Shown here: positions 35,132 through 46,651 of the stretch, piece after piece
How positions within the stretch are numbered: the stretch's first letter is position 1
Layout: every line of letters begins with the position of its first letter
Source of the DNA: Breviolum minutum Mf 1.05b.01
Lineage: Eukaryota; Sar; Dinophyceae; Suessiales; Symbiodiniaceae
Direction of reading: 5' to 3'
Length of the DNA: 64,000 bases
NCBI GenBank assembly: GCA_000507305.1
Contig: DF241127.1
Location: 1 to 64,000 of the forward strand
Made by a program: the position numbers and the translations under genes
The notes under the pieces: model-generated
Told to the model about the DNA's origin: nothing
Seen by the model: the letters and a program-made list of their open reading frames with translations, nothing else
Databases searched by the model: none

Positions 35132-35850
35132 CTAGGTGACGGTCCAGAATCCGATGTTGGCGCCAGGCAGTCGTAGGAGCAAGCGCTCGTGGCTTGGACC
35201 TTGCAGTGGCCTACTTGGAGGATCATCCCCGGTACCGTAAGTAGTTAGCCCACCATTTGTAAGGGGAACAACCCGATCCGTAGGGAACTTACTAACCGTA
35301 GTTATTAACCACGTATAGAATGGGATGATCCTCCAAGTAGCTGGCAGCTTCCATACTAGCAGCAAGCTGTGGAATGAACTTATCCTTATTATCCTTGTCC
35401 TTCAAGTCACGTGGTGGAGGAAGTTGCTTTGAGGATGCCAATGCTTTGCGAACTTCTGAGGCTGTGTATCGCCGCCTTTCCTTTGCAAAGAACATCGTAG
35501 CAGCTGCCATACTAACAATAAGAATCTCCGCAGCAAGCCAGGCAGACCATGACCCAAACAAACGAAGTGTGAAGGCCGAGGTGTTGCGACTCGGCACGTG
35601 ACGGCCAGTGCGACGGCCAAACGTCACGAAGCGACGGCCATGTAGCGGCTGAGAGTGGATGCAAGACTGAGGCATGGGACGCGCAGGGATGGCTGGTGGC
35701 ATTGTCCCAAATTCTCGAGGGAACATCATACGTGATGTCATACGTGGCAAAATGATACTCGATCAGCCTTGAGATACCAAAATCTATTGCTGCAGCACAA
35801 CCAATCAGTGTCAAAATGGCATCCATTTCAAATCTATGCATCCTTACAAC
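35132..35850 (-). CDS. Candidate exons of a possible membrane protein, with a J element between them
   Basis: The minus strand is open from about 35750 to 35340. The translation has a basic stretch (GRRFVTFGRRTGRHVPS), a hydrophobic segment (SAWLAAEILIVSMAAATMFF, a possible membrane helix), then a charged stretch (KERRRYTASEVRKALA and DLKDKDNKDKFIPQ). A further open piece with a hydrophobic GCAAAID segment lies upstream to 35841 in another frame. Below the J element (35212-35339) an open block, 35211-35148, follows the AG at the element's end and includes ERLLLRLPGANIGFW. The protein is not recognised. Confidence 0.35.
35212..35339. mobile_element. Family J TIR element within coding-like sequence
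   Basis: The arms TACTTGGAGGATCATCCC are exact 18-bp inverted repeats with TA at both ends. Read on the minus strand the element ends in CAAGTAG, a possible acceptor for the block that follows. Confidence 0.9.
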
Positions 35851-36112
35851 GGCATATCTAAGTTCTCATAACGCTGCACTGCAAGACAATGTGATCGCAT
35901 GACAACCTTGCAGAATCCGCACAGGATTCGCATATCAACAAGAGGTCAGCAGGTATCATAACGCAAAAACGAAGGCCCGGGTGCATTAGATCTGCGATGT
36001 TCAACGCTAGTCACTACGTTTGAGACCTTTGAAGGGGCGCTTTCTTGTGTCACGAAATGGGATCTCTCGAAGGGCCCTGTGAAAAAAATACCTTGAGTCT
36101 GTTGGTTTTTAC

Positions 36113-37157
36113 CAGGTTGCATTCAAGTAGAAAGCCACTGGGTTTGTTTGATTTGTTACAGCTCGTAGTTTTGAGACACATTCACATGATTCTGTGGTCT
36201 GCTTGGTGGGTGAGAGCCTGGGGGCTCTTTGTAGATGCGCCACAAAAAGAAATCTGAGACACTCCATCGGCGTCACTTTCTCATGATGCCGCTTTCTCAG
36301 AAATTTCAGTTTAAAAAGATGGCAAGTAAAAAATGTCAGTTTCAGGATTTCATCTTCGAAGTTTCCCATCTTGGAAAAAACTTATGGATCATACCCAACG
36401 TCCCATCATTGCCCCTCATGGATTTGAACCAATCAAAAAAATGTCACACTTTGGAACCACAAACCCTGGCCACGGTTCTTAAGGCCCCGGCCGCTTTCCT
36501 CGTCCATGGCCAGAATCTAAGAGGTTCTTGAGCCAAATGACCTCCTGAAGTGCCAGGTATAGCTTTGGGATGTTTCTCCCAAACACCTTAGTCTAGTTGG
36601 TGGCTGAACCACCCATGTGAAAAACATGCTCGTCAGATAGGATCATTTCCCCAAGTAGTGGTAAAAGAAAAAAACATTTGAAACCACCACCTAGTAGTTT
36701 GTTTTCCTTGTTCATTTGCTCCGTCACTAGAATTCACCCAGAACCCTTCAGAAACGATCAGAAGAGCCATCGCAGACAGGCAAACTGAGTCGAAATACGT
36801 CAAAAAAAACAATTCAGGTCTACACCGCAGTCAACACACAAATTCTACAAAAGCAAAACAAATGACTTCTCCCCATAACGCTCAAAAAAACACAGCGGCA
36901 CCAGAACGGCTGAATCTTCGGACGTTTTTTTTTTGCCCTGGTTTTTGTCCAGTCCAATTTTGGTCGGCTCATTGAAATCCACTCCCGGAGGCTGAAATCT
37001 TCGTCCATTCCAAGCGACAAAGTCTGACGGACTGGGCCAAACAAACTTTGCAAAACAGCCTGGACATTGAACATGGAATTGCGTTGTGAAGGCGCTGCCG
37101 CTGCAGTGTCAGCCACAACAAATCTGAAGGAATCTTGGGCCAGTCTCCGGTGGGAAG
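36113..37157 (-). CDS. Two candidate exons, unknown product
   Basis: Block 37157-36902 starts at GAATTCTTTCAG and is open for 84 codons to TTCTG/GTGCCG. It is the longest well-bounded block in the window and translates with NVQAVLQSLFGPVRQTLSLG and DEDFSLREWISMSRP. Block 36226-36113 starts at CATCTACAAAG and is open for 37 codons to ACCTG/GTAAAA. A direct join would create a TGA, so another exon or a wrong limit lies between them. The I element at 36589-36696 lies in the gap. No domain is recognised. Confidence 0.4.
36589..36697 (+). mobile_element. Family I TIR element
   Basis: TAGTCTAGTTGGTGGCTGAA then CCACC on the left; TTTGAAACCACCACCTAGTA on the right. The interior AGGATCATTTCCCCAAGTAG is as in the copy at 18395. 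Confidence 0.8.
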
Positions 37158-37459
37158 CTGAAAGAATTCATGAAATATGAGATTTTTTGGCAGCACATTC
37201 GATTCTCATAGGTTTTCAGAAGCAACACAAGCAGCACTTGGAATTGCAATCAGCCGGTGCCCGTGGGATTTGGACGTGTTTCAATACCGGGGACCCGCGG
37301 CACATGCTGTGCCAAATAGCATGACCTCGGAACATTGCAATCAACTGTCACGTTGCAAAGTTCGGCAAGGGTTTGGCCGCCGTTAGTGCAATTCATTCAT
37401 TACCAGTTGGTTCAAATTGCACAGCTGATATGTCGCAAGCTGCTATAACCTTCCGGTTG

Positions 37460-38740
37460 CTCCAAATTACTCACCTCCAATACTTGCGTCTGCGAAAGCA
37501 CAAATGCCACCACTCTTGTCTTCCAAACACAGTTCATCAAAGTGTTGAACGACAACCATTTCTAAGCACCACGGTGCCCGTCATTTTGTCACTATCAGGG
37601 CCTCATATTCAAATTGCTGACGATGTTGTATTTGCCTTGCAATATATNTAGAAACACGAAGAAAACCGACGAAAAACTCCTTTTCGTACAAGCAGCTTTC
37701 TTATCTGTTTCCCAACCAACGGAAAAAGCGAACGCTGCGGAAATTGGAGATTGCCACAATGAAAAAGGCGGACCATGAACTTGAAGAACCAGAACAAGCG
37801 TCTCTTGTTTGCGCATAGAAGAGCAGTTGCACAGCTAGCGAAGAACCAGGAAATTAAAATACTTCCAGAAACAAGGACTCCTCATTGGAAATGTCAGAAT
37901 TGTGGCGCCTCTGCAAATGGCACGACATGTCATGTAACTCGACAGTCTTGCTAAGTACCTGCTAGCTCGCCGCAACATAAGGGCATTGAAGAATGAACAT
38001 TGCAACAATTCTCACAGCACAACACTTTGCAACTGTTTGATTTTGAGAATTGCGGATTTGCAGCCAAAACTTTTCTGGAATCTGCGCTGAAGACACCTAG
38101 TCCAACATGTCTGCCCAAGGCAGCGGCAGCTTCTCTACATTTACAAGAATCCTCATGGAGCTGTATTGGTCCGACTGCTCAAAGTTTCTCGACTGAATCG
38201 TCATCTCTGTGTTGTGGAGACACGACCTGGAAATGGAAGGAAATGCAGGAAATTCCACACGCGGTGCGCACGAGCACCTTCGCTGTTTTGAAGTTTCCAA
38301 CGCTTCTTCTTGAGACAAAACATGTATTGAAACTCCACTTTTCTGACTGACAACCCTCGGTGTCAAAGTCTGCGAGGTGCTGTCGCTCTTCCCAGCGGCC
38401 AGTTCATCTGCAACAGCTTCTGAAACGCACAAATCACAAAGCCACCAATGGGACCAATGGCACAAACTCCCAAAGAATCCGTGCAGGGCTGCGTATCCAA
38501 ATACTGCAACTACTGGCAAGAGCCACAAAAGGGCAATGTGGCCTGTGCATGTAGTTGTCTCCTGTTCGGACTGTTGTTATGTGAGTCCAGAGAAATTTTT
38601 CACACAGTGTGATCCTGCACACCGCTGGCTGCTTGAATCTCCGAATCTCAGACTCTAGCTTCAACTACCTTCAAACTTGCGCGATTGTCTCGTTTGCTGT
38701 GCGACTGTCACCACACTTATTATGGGCCATGAAACGATCA
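37460..38740. repeat. Direct duplication, copy 1
   Basis: Matches 40090-41815 over most of its length with substitutions and small indels. The shared block GAACGACAACCATTTC then AAGCACCACGGTGCCCGTCA is at 37549 and 40178. A single N at 37648 marks the place where copy 2 has about 465 extra bases. Confidence 0.85.
37650..38660 (+). pseudogene. Frame-broken coding relic (copy 1), unknown protein
   Basis: On plus, the sequence reads protein-like but in changing frames: RLLFAHRRAVAQLAKNQE and HWKCQNCGASANGTTCH (Cys/His-rich, possibly zinc-binding) near 37800-37920, then RLLKVSRLNRHLCVVETRPG and NGRKCRKFHTRCA near 38170-38270. A minus-strand frame at 38528-38097 is also open and is preserved in copy 2. 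Strand and function are unresolved. Confidence 0.35.
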
Positions 38741-38979
38741 ACTCATCAACTATAACGGCGGCATCCATACAGTGGCTGTCTCAACTCACCGTACAGAAAC
38801 GCCCTTCTTTATCTGCTTAGGAACCCTGAAAGGTGGAAGTAAGGGTCGGACCCCGGAACAATGCTGACGCAGGCTTGTCAAGAATTCGCCTCCTCCCAAA
38901 GTAGAACTTTTTCAAAGCAAACAGAAGAGTTTGAGAGGCTCTTGACACTTCGAAAACCTTCCTCTGTTAGCACTTTCCA

Positions 38980-39890
38980 GCCTTCTTGCACTTGCGAGCT
39001 TTAAACACTAATGTGGCATTTGAGAAACTGCCCACGAAGGAAGGGAATGAGTATACACCTGGGGATGCCAAGAAAACATCCACTCTTCTGTTAATTGCAC
39101 AATGGCAGCGTCTGCAAATGAAACTGCCTCGTCTAAAATGCAGTTTCCAGGACTGGAAGCTTTCAACTTGAAAGGGAAAGCATCAACTTCTGATCCTCGG
39201 TCGACAAGTCAACTTCTGCGCACCTTCAAGGACTCGATGATGTTTCCACGTGTTCAGGCAAATCCCACCCCAAGAACAATCAATGGACGTCGCAAACGCC
39301 TTGGCAATTTATAACTGGCACTGCATCAAGCAAAGGAGCATTCTTCGAATTTGTGCTCAAGCAACAATGACCCTTGCACCACTTTCGGCAGCGAACCTGG
39401 TGCAAACGTTCGTTCCGTCCACATTCTTAGCTAAAACACTCGGCATAAATCTGCAAATTTAATCTTCAGAAATGTGGCATGGCACAATATGTTCCAGGTC
39501 TTCCAGTCCCAAGAGATGGGCTGAGTCATGCCAGTCTGTCCCCATCTGATTCACAGGTGAAAAAGCGAAAATGGTGTGCAAAGATGTCCGCAACACTTTG
39601 GTTTTGCCAGCATGCTCAATCGATCCGAGTCATGGCATCATGTTGCATTGAAGCACATGCCGACATGATTCACACTTTGGCCAGAAATTTTGTGGGATAA
39701 AAGAATGGAGAATATGGAGAACAACATTGCTGTATGCACCTCTCCTCTCACACTTCGATCTATCCTTCCTGCACCATTTTGTGCTCCACATCCATTGAAA
39801 GATGCAAACATTCCTTCCACAAACGGCAAGCCTTCGAAGAGCCAGCAAAATCAAAGTGATTTGCTGACAAAAACGGTAGAGTCCTGAACA
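38980..39890 (+). pseudogene. Coding-like blocks with frame changes, unknown protein
   Basis: An ATG at 39102 opens 70 codons (SSKMQFPGLEAFNLKGKAST, then basic NGRRKRLGNL). An overlapping second frame continues with VANALAIYNWHCIKQRS, as if one base were gained or lost near 39270. A further open block at 39690-39887 is Pro/Ser/Asn-rich. It lies between the two duplicated segments. No domain is recognised. Confidence 0.3.
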
Positions 39891-40280
39891 GTGGTCTTTG
39901 TCAAAGGTGCTTGCTGCTGCAACCATTGGCGACTGCAATGTCTTTGAACATGACATAGCGGAAAAGAAGAAGGAGACGGCGTAAGGATGGAAAGCGCTTC
40001 AAAAAGGAAGCGTTCATAACATTAACCTGCACGTCAAACTTCTCAGCCCCGCTCTTTACAGATGGGATGGGCATCTCTTGGAACGAAGGTGCTCAAATTC
40101 ACTGACTGTCACAATTGAATCTGGAAGAAAGAAAACGCCAGCACTGCTGTCGTCCGAAAACAGCTCATCAAATTGTTGAACGACAACCATTTCCAAGCAC
40201 CACGGTGCCCGTCATTTTGTCACTATCAGGGCCTCACATTCAAATTGCTGACGATGTTGTATTTGCCTTGTATATAAATA

Positions 40281-40746
40281 GAAACAGAACGAACTGCATG
40301 CAAGTAGATGAAGGTCAGCAAGAACACACTCTTGAATGTCGCTTCTTCGAAATATCTTCCAGCCTTCAGTGAAGGGCTGCATAGCGGAAAGTTCCAGCGG
40401 ACCATTTGTACTTGAAACCCTCACCTGGAATCAAACATCAGGCAATGGCTGGATGGATTGGAAATGATTGGATATAAACTGGATATGATTGGATATCACT
40501 GGATGGAAAGAACTTGAAGATGCGTAACTGCCTTGCTGGACTGGACCTGGAAGCAAAAAACTTCATCTCTAGCTGGATGTCTCTCCATCACTAGCTCCCT
40601 AAAGTACAGATCCTGCACTGTCAAGGATCGTCGCACCACAGACACAAATATGACAACAAAGCGGTGCTGTTCGCAGTCTCTGCGTCGGTCGGAGCGGGCC
40701 CCGGCATTTCCAGTGAACTACCTCATCTTCTAGCTCCTCTCCAGCA
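40281..40746. other. Segment present only in duplication copy 2
   Basis: About 465 bp absent from copy 1, where a single N stands in its place. It contains a degenerate tandem of TGGATATGATTGGATAT units at about 40445-40515. No gene is evident. Confidence 0.6.
40445..40515. repeat. Degenerate short tandem repeat
   Basis: Variants of (A)CTGGATATGATTGGATA recur four to five times. Confidence 0.7.
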
Positions 40747-40933
40747 GAAACATGAAGAAAACCGACAAAAAACTCCTTTTCGTACAAGCAGCTTCCTTAT
40801 CTGTTTCCCAACCAACAGGATATGTGAACGCTGCGGAAATTGGAGATTGCCACAATGAAAAAGGCGGACTTTGAACTTGAAGAACCAGAACAAGCGTCTC
40901 TAGTTTGCGCATAGAAGAGCAGCACTTGTGCAG

Positions 40934-41590
40934 CTAGCAAAGAGCCAGAAACGTTTCATGAAAATTCTTCCAGCAACAAGGACTCCTCATTGGAAATGTC
41001 AGAAATTTGGCACCTCCGCAAATGCCACGGCATGTCACGGACGTGGAAAGTAATGGCAACATAACCGCATTGAAGAATGAAAACATAACGCAATTCTCAC
41101 AGCACAACACTTTGCAACTGTTTGACTTTGAGATCTGCGCGTATGTCAGATTTGTCATGAAGCTGACATTCATACCAAAGCATTGAAGTATCACATTTTT
41201 TGTCATGAAAATGTGGACCAACATGTCTGCCCAAGGCAAGATGAAATGGGAAGCCAGCGGCAGCTTCTCTACACGAATCATGGAGCTGTATTGGTCCGAC
41301 TGCTCAAAGTTTCTCGACTGAATCGTCATCTCTCTGTTATGGAGACACGACCTGGAAATGGAAGGAAATGCAGGAAATTCCACACGCGGTGCGCACGAGT
41401 GCCTTCGCTGTCTTGAAATTTGCAATGCTTCTTCTTGAGATAAAACATGTATTGAAACTCCACTTTTCTGACTGACAACCCTCGGTGTCAAAGTCTGCAA
41501 AGTGCTGTCGCTCTTCCCAGCGGCCAATTCATCTGCAACAGCTTCTGAAACGCACAAATCACAAAGCCACCAATGGCACCAATGGCACAA
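40934..41590. pseudogene. Frame-broken coding relic (copy 2), strand unresolved
   Basis: The minus strand has one open frame of about 218 codons here, among the longest in the window; its homologue in copy 1 covers 143 codons. It is Cys- and Phe-rich without domain features. The plus strand reads VCQICHEADIHTKALKYHIF, a Cys/His pattern, followed by the same Arg-rich block as copy 1. Substitutions between copies do not favour one strand clearly. Confidence 0.3.
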
Positions 41591-41891
41591 ACTCCCAAAA
41601 AATCAGTGCAGGGCTGCGTATCCAAATACTGCAACTACTGGCAAGAGCCACAAAAGGGCAATCTGGTCTTTGCATGTAGTTGTCTCCTGTTCCGACTGTT
41701 GTTATGTGAGTCCAGAGAAATTGTTCACACAGCGTTTTGCGATCATGCACACAATGTCATGCTTGCTGAAACTGGGAAACTGCTCTAAGCCGCGGTTGCC
41801 ATGGGCCATGAAACCATATTAAGGATCTTTAAAGCCTCAACTGCTTTTCGACAAAATAGGGCTGCATTCTCAGGCGTCAAACAGGATCTCT

Positions 41892-42738
41892 CTAAATCAT
41901 GGCTTCAGTGCTAAGAAAGCCATTGAATTGCCGATCCAAACGAGACTTTGCAACTTCGAGCTTCAAACGGTTTGACTTCCCTTTCGATGCAGCTCGAGGG
42001 AAATTCAATGAACATGTAGGATCTTCCAGGTATGACACAACTTCACCACTTGTCTCAGTCGCTGGGACCGCCAGGAAGATGTTTTCACCCACTTGTTCCA
42101 ACCACCCTTGCACTTGATCAAGCAGGGTTTGTTTGGTTTTCTTGAAGATTTCGGCAAAGCGATGGACCTGGATACGACCTTGCCACCCTGGAGGACAAGA
42201 CTCCGAATTAATTGACCCTTCCCAGTGTCAATCAATGTCATCATAGAATCGTTTTTCACAGGGCACTGCCGCGGCAAAAAGAAAAAATAGAAGCCAAAAA
42301 TCGCAAGCATCAGCACACAGTTTCCAATGCTTGAACTTGCAAAATTGTTTCCATCAGGAAACTGACGGTCCGACCGGCACAAAATCTTCTACAAGTTCCC
42401 TTGTGATGCTGTTTCAGACTGAAAGGCCTCGGCTCAACAGGCTACAAGTGTTTGCAACTGTCATTCAGCATCCACTCCCTGAATGGCAACAAACCTTGTG
42501 CCACTTGTACACTTGCTGTCAAGCGCACGCATGGAGATGGGCGTGAAATGTAAGAACTGGAACTTGTGATTGGTCTCAACATAGAAAACTCTTGCTGCTG
42601 ACAATTTCCTGTGTGGCCACAAGCTGGACCATGGTCGGCTTCCACAGCTTTTCACGACTTTCAACGAAAGTCGTTTCCACCTCCGACGGTGGAAAGGGTC
42701 TGACCCTGACAAACCGCTGCGTCAGAGCTGCCTGGGAG
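41892..42738 (-). pseudogene. Frame-broken gene relic with a good C-terminal exon
   Basis: The minus strand reads RFVRVRPFPPSEVETTF at 42735-42600, then shifts frame to VETNHKFQFLHFTPISMRAL at 42600-42470. A hydrophobic segment, VLMLAIFGFYFFFLP, follows near 42300, and finally an open block, 42217-41892, ends in TAG. The last block is convincing: HRFAEIFKKTKQTLLDQVQG, then ENIFLAVPATETSGEVVSY, then KLEVAKSRLDRQFNGF. The shifts need a one-base gain or loss each, or short introns. It may be a decayed gene or a gene with assembly indels. No family is recognised. Confidence 0.45.
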
Positions 42739-42987
42739 AATCTCTGACCTCTGGATGCTCAATGGGCATTTTTGACTGCACTTCTGGGAGCTGTGGAAAT
42801 TTTGATAACTTGAATGATGCGGAATGCATTTCGATAACTTGACTGCAACTCAATGTAGTTCTTTCGTGACAGATGAAACAGCGGCGCTGGCACCAGCCAC
42901 TTGCAAACCACTTGTGCTTCAGTGACTTCTGCTTTGCGAATAGATGTCATTGTATCAAATGGTCATTTAGACCTGAGACATTTGGTC

Positions 42988-43215
42988 TTAAATCATCCGT
43001 GAATCACATGCCATAGGTCGGCCATTCTGCTTTTTTGAGAAGTCGATCGCTTCGTCAATGGATGGGATCAACTGAGTCATTTTCAGCCATTCTGAAGCAT
43101 TCCTTCGTCTCCCTTCGCAACCGTGACGGCGAAGGAAGGCAGGATGGCACCTGGCGCTGGGCACACGGTGCCAAAGTTCAAATACTGCCCCTGAGTTCGA
43201 TGGTTTTTTACCCAC
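42988..43215 (-). pseudogene. Upstream part of the same relic, unknown product
   Basis: SEWLKMTQLIPSIDEAIDFS in one frame and NFGTVCPAPGAILPSFAVTV in another adjoin near 43110, again suggesting a lost or gained base. It is likely part of the 41.9-43.2 kb unit. Confidence 0.3.
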
Positions 43216-43249
43216 TTACAACTTGGGAAAATTTGATATGTGATTTGTA

Positions 43250-46100
43250 GGATTTACTGTGATCAAAAATATCCCTATGAACTGCTGGAGCAAGTTGATA
43301 CATGTAAAAACCATGGCAAAATCTGGAAAATTTGCCCGACAAAATGTTGATGATTTTAAGCTGGGTGTTTTGGCCGGGCATTTGTTTCAAGTGGGTCGTG
43401 TGGCATTGAACAGAACGTAATGGTGACGAGTCAAGCTTGTCTCTAAGAAGTTTGAATTTGGGAAAGTCAAGAATGAAATACTCTCCAGAGTGTAATCCTC
43501 CTCCAAACTGAACAATGGCAACAAAACCCACCAGTGACATGAACCAAAAAAATCCTGATTGGTGAAATTCTGAGGATCCTTATACGGCCTCTTGCGGCAC
43601 CGATGTCATGATGTGTAATATAACAAGTGTATAAAATTATATAATCAAAATTACATATCCAAGCTGAACTGATCATCACTGCTTCAACTGAGAAAAACAG
43701 GTGGCAAGGGGTGGATGGTTTCAAGGGAAATTGACGTAAAAACCAAGTCACCATTCATTATTTGACAAGAATCATGCTACTTTGTTCACAAAAATCATCC
43801 TACCGCGAGTGAAAATATCAACCCACATCATGTGATGATTTGATATCAAAGTGCGTAAAACTATGAAAATCGTACTCACTTGAACCACTGAATCATCCAG
43901 AAGTATCATCCAATTCTTTAGTGGATTTTGTAGTTTCCTTCTCACCACGGTACTGAACCACAAGAAAAACACACCAAAAATTACAAACTAACCACAAATG
44001 TTGAAGGAAGCAATACATCTGGCTGAATCACGGATGGTTCAGCCAGCTATGTTCGGCTATCTTCACTGTTTACGTCACGTTTCAGATTCATGAGTTTCCC
44101 CCGAACTGCCGACACTCCTCCCGAAGTGGGCCTATTCAAGCTTTCGGCAAAGCATAGCTGGCAAGATCGCCATCCCTATTGCAAGCCTTGGTGCTAGACC
44201 CCCACTAAAACGAAGGGTGTTTCACCATCTCAAAATGTCTCTAAATCCATGACACCCCCCCGCCCCAAACAAAAAAAAACTAAAAAAATTGCTTGCTTTT
44301 TAGTTGTTTACCAAAAAAATGCTTCATGTTTTTCAATTTTTAGTTAAACCCCATAAAAAGTCAGGACTTTTGATCCACTCTAATATGGCAACATATCTCG
44401 GTTGACCCTCAACACCTGAGATCAGAACTCCAGCATTTGAGCACCTCGTTTGTGACGACCTGTGGAATGGAATCGACTTAGTAAGTTGGGTGATTTCACC
44501 CTAGGGGACGAATTTCAAGCCACTGGGTTCATTATAGTAATCACTCAACTTTTTTCACGATCGTTACGATCACTACCAAGTTCGACACCAAGTATTTTTC
44601 GAATGATCTCAATGGGAATCGGATCACTAAAAGCCCCCCAAAAGGAGGGTAAAATGACTAGGCGTGGTTGTTGAGTTTCAACACATTTTGTTCAAAATCT
44701 GCGCAGGCACCTCTTAAATTGGGGAATCATGAAACCTCTTGGGGTTCCGGGGTGAAAATGAAAAAAAAAAAACGCTGAAATCACTGACCAAATGATAAGG
44801 CTTTGATCAAAAACAGTGGAGTCGACCTAGCGAAAAGCATGAGCTGAAGCAGGAGAAGCTAGCTCGACTCCATCCAATCTAGCAGCTCAAGTTGGAAGGA
44901 AAAAACGGCCGGGGCCCAAAACTCGGAAGTGAAAGAAATACGGTGAACTCAATGCACGAATCCACCCACCAAAGGAGAGACTTTTTGTTTGCAAAATGTT
45001 GATCCGCAATTCTAGTGAAAGACAGCATGATACAACCATTGACATGCCTGATTTTCTTTTCCAACTTGATCATGCTAGCGGCTAGATCTATGGTTTTGTC
45101 CCCAAAGATGTTTCTTTTGCTTCCCTAGCTAGTTGTCAAACACTTTTGGCAAAGCAACAGGTGCTCAACTACTGCAATCGCATTCTACCCCTTCAAACAT
45201 CATGACTTTGTGGAAAATTATGTTTCAAAAAGCATTTGCACATACATTTTTTCCAATTTTTATGCGTATCAGAGTATCATTCTTGGAGCACGAAAATGCG
45301 CATTCAAAACAACTGGAATTTCGTTACACCGGAGTAACAGTTTCGTTCGAAACGAAATCAAATGATACATCAACATCTGTCCCTGCTCCACCCAGGGATT
45401 CCAGGCCATTCGCATGGTCCCTCACCATGAGCAAAAACCTGCTAGGTTTCTGACAGAAATTCGAGAAAAGGTCATGAGCTTGCCTTGTTGGGATCAGACA
45501 CAAAGCTGCTTGCTTACCTCATGATACTCATAAAATCAACTGATCACGAATCATAAGTTTCCAACTTCAAGATTCCGAAATGCTTCCCTCCGAAAGATCC
45601 TTTAAAAAAACTTGGCGACCGATGGATCATCCTCTTTTTTCGGCCAACATATGCGCGGTTACAGCACAGTGTGAATTACGAATTTTCAGCGCTGGACTGA
45701 AACAGCCGCACCATGGCAGTTCACACGGAACTACCTCTCCTGACAATCAACGAAAAGGTGGTGAGCAGGTGGCACTCGTGGTAAAGGAACAAAATCATGG
45801 GTGCTTCTCAGGTTTAAAAAAAACTAGCCGCAGCCAGCGGCTATTGGTAAACGGAATGAAAATATACCCCATCAACTCCAGTGGCCTTTAGTCTGATGCC
45901 TTTGCTAGAGTGGTTCATCCTTCCGAAAAAAAAAAAGCATGGCTGGCTGCAAAAAATATCCATGAATCAGGAATGTACATCTTCATTCATGGACCGGAGG
46001 CCAAGAAAGGCCGAAACGCTACTTTTCCTGGCCCTTCGTAGCTCTGTTTTTTGAAGAGGCCTTCTATTTCATTTTCTCAAGTCCGCCTTGAAACTCTAAT
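43250..46100. other. Region without supported genes or elements
   Basis: AT-richer sequence with poly-A and poly-C runs near 44250-44290. A few short open blocks (for example 45133-45453 on plus) have no recognisable feature. No TIR element is seen before 46107. Confidence 0.5.
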
Positions 46101-46106
46101 ATTATG

Positions 46107-46246
46107 GCCAATCAACCAACCCCCGTCCCCAACGTACCCTCCCTATAAACAAGGCCTTGTTAAGGGAAACCAATGATTAATAAGCCCTTAATAAGGCCTT
46201 ATTTCAGGTGGGGGGGGGTACGTCAGGGGGGAGTTGATTGGCAACT
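46107..46246. mobile_element. Family K TIR element
   Basis: GGCCAATCAACCAACCCCCG on the left pairs with GGGGGGAGTTGATTGGCAAC on the right. ACGTACCC and GGGTACGT pair inside, and AAGGCCTTGTTAAGGG pairs with CCCTTAATAAGGCCTT at the centre. Confidence 0.75.
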
Positions 46247-46548
46247 CACCCCTCCGCAAAATGGACTGAGCATACTGTATCATATGTAAAAACTGGCCCA
46301 AGGAGGATCTGACATGACAAATATGATCACCGACCTTAGTTGTTGGTGGTAACCATCCCATCTTAAAGATATGCACAGAAAGAAATTGGAAAAATCTGTC
46401 CCGCGTTTTGCTGTGAACATAGACAAAAAAACGCTGAAACCCAAAGTGATGAGTCAATTCTCATTATCTTCGTTTCTTTTATATGAGCGTGCTGCTTTCT
46501 TTAGATGACATGTCAATCTCTAGTCCATTTTTACTATCCCAAAGTGAA

Positions 46549-46620
46549 ACTGTTGATGGTTCAGAAATCCGAGAATCACCACCTGGGATGTAAAAAACCT
46601 TGCAAACAATATGCTTATCA
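46549..46620 (+). mobile_element. Family A element, rearranged partial copy
   Basis: The left arm ACTGTTGATGGTTCAGAAAT is followed directly by CACCACCTGGGATGTAAAAA then ACCTTGCAAACAAT, the interior in reversed order. There is no right arm. Confidence 0.65.
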
Positions 46621-46651
46621 CGTGGGTTAAATATACCAATCCCATGGATGG

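Larger units (their letters stand above)
40090..41815. repeat. Direct duplication, copy 2
   Basis: See copy 1. The spacing is about 2.63 kb on the left and 3.10 kb on the right, because copy 2 has an extra segment at about 40281-40746. Copy 2 also has an extra Cys/His-rich stretch near 41137-41215. Confidence 0.85.

Noticed and set aside
36520..36540. Relict dinoflagellate spliced leader (TTTGGCTCAAG on the minus strand)
   Set aside because: Only 11 bases match the end of the known leader. A match of this length is expected by chance at a few per cent in a window this size. A 10-base match near 2570 is weaker still. Neither supports a taxonomic call.
40934..41590. A 218-codon minus-strand open frame as an intact gene
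   Set aside because: Only slightly longer than expected by chance for this composition, Cys/Phe-rich without a domain, and lying in a duplicated segment where its homologue covers only 143 codons. Kept only as an unresolved relic.
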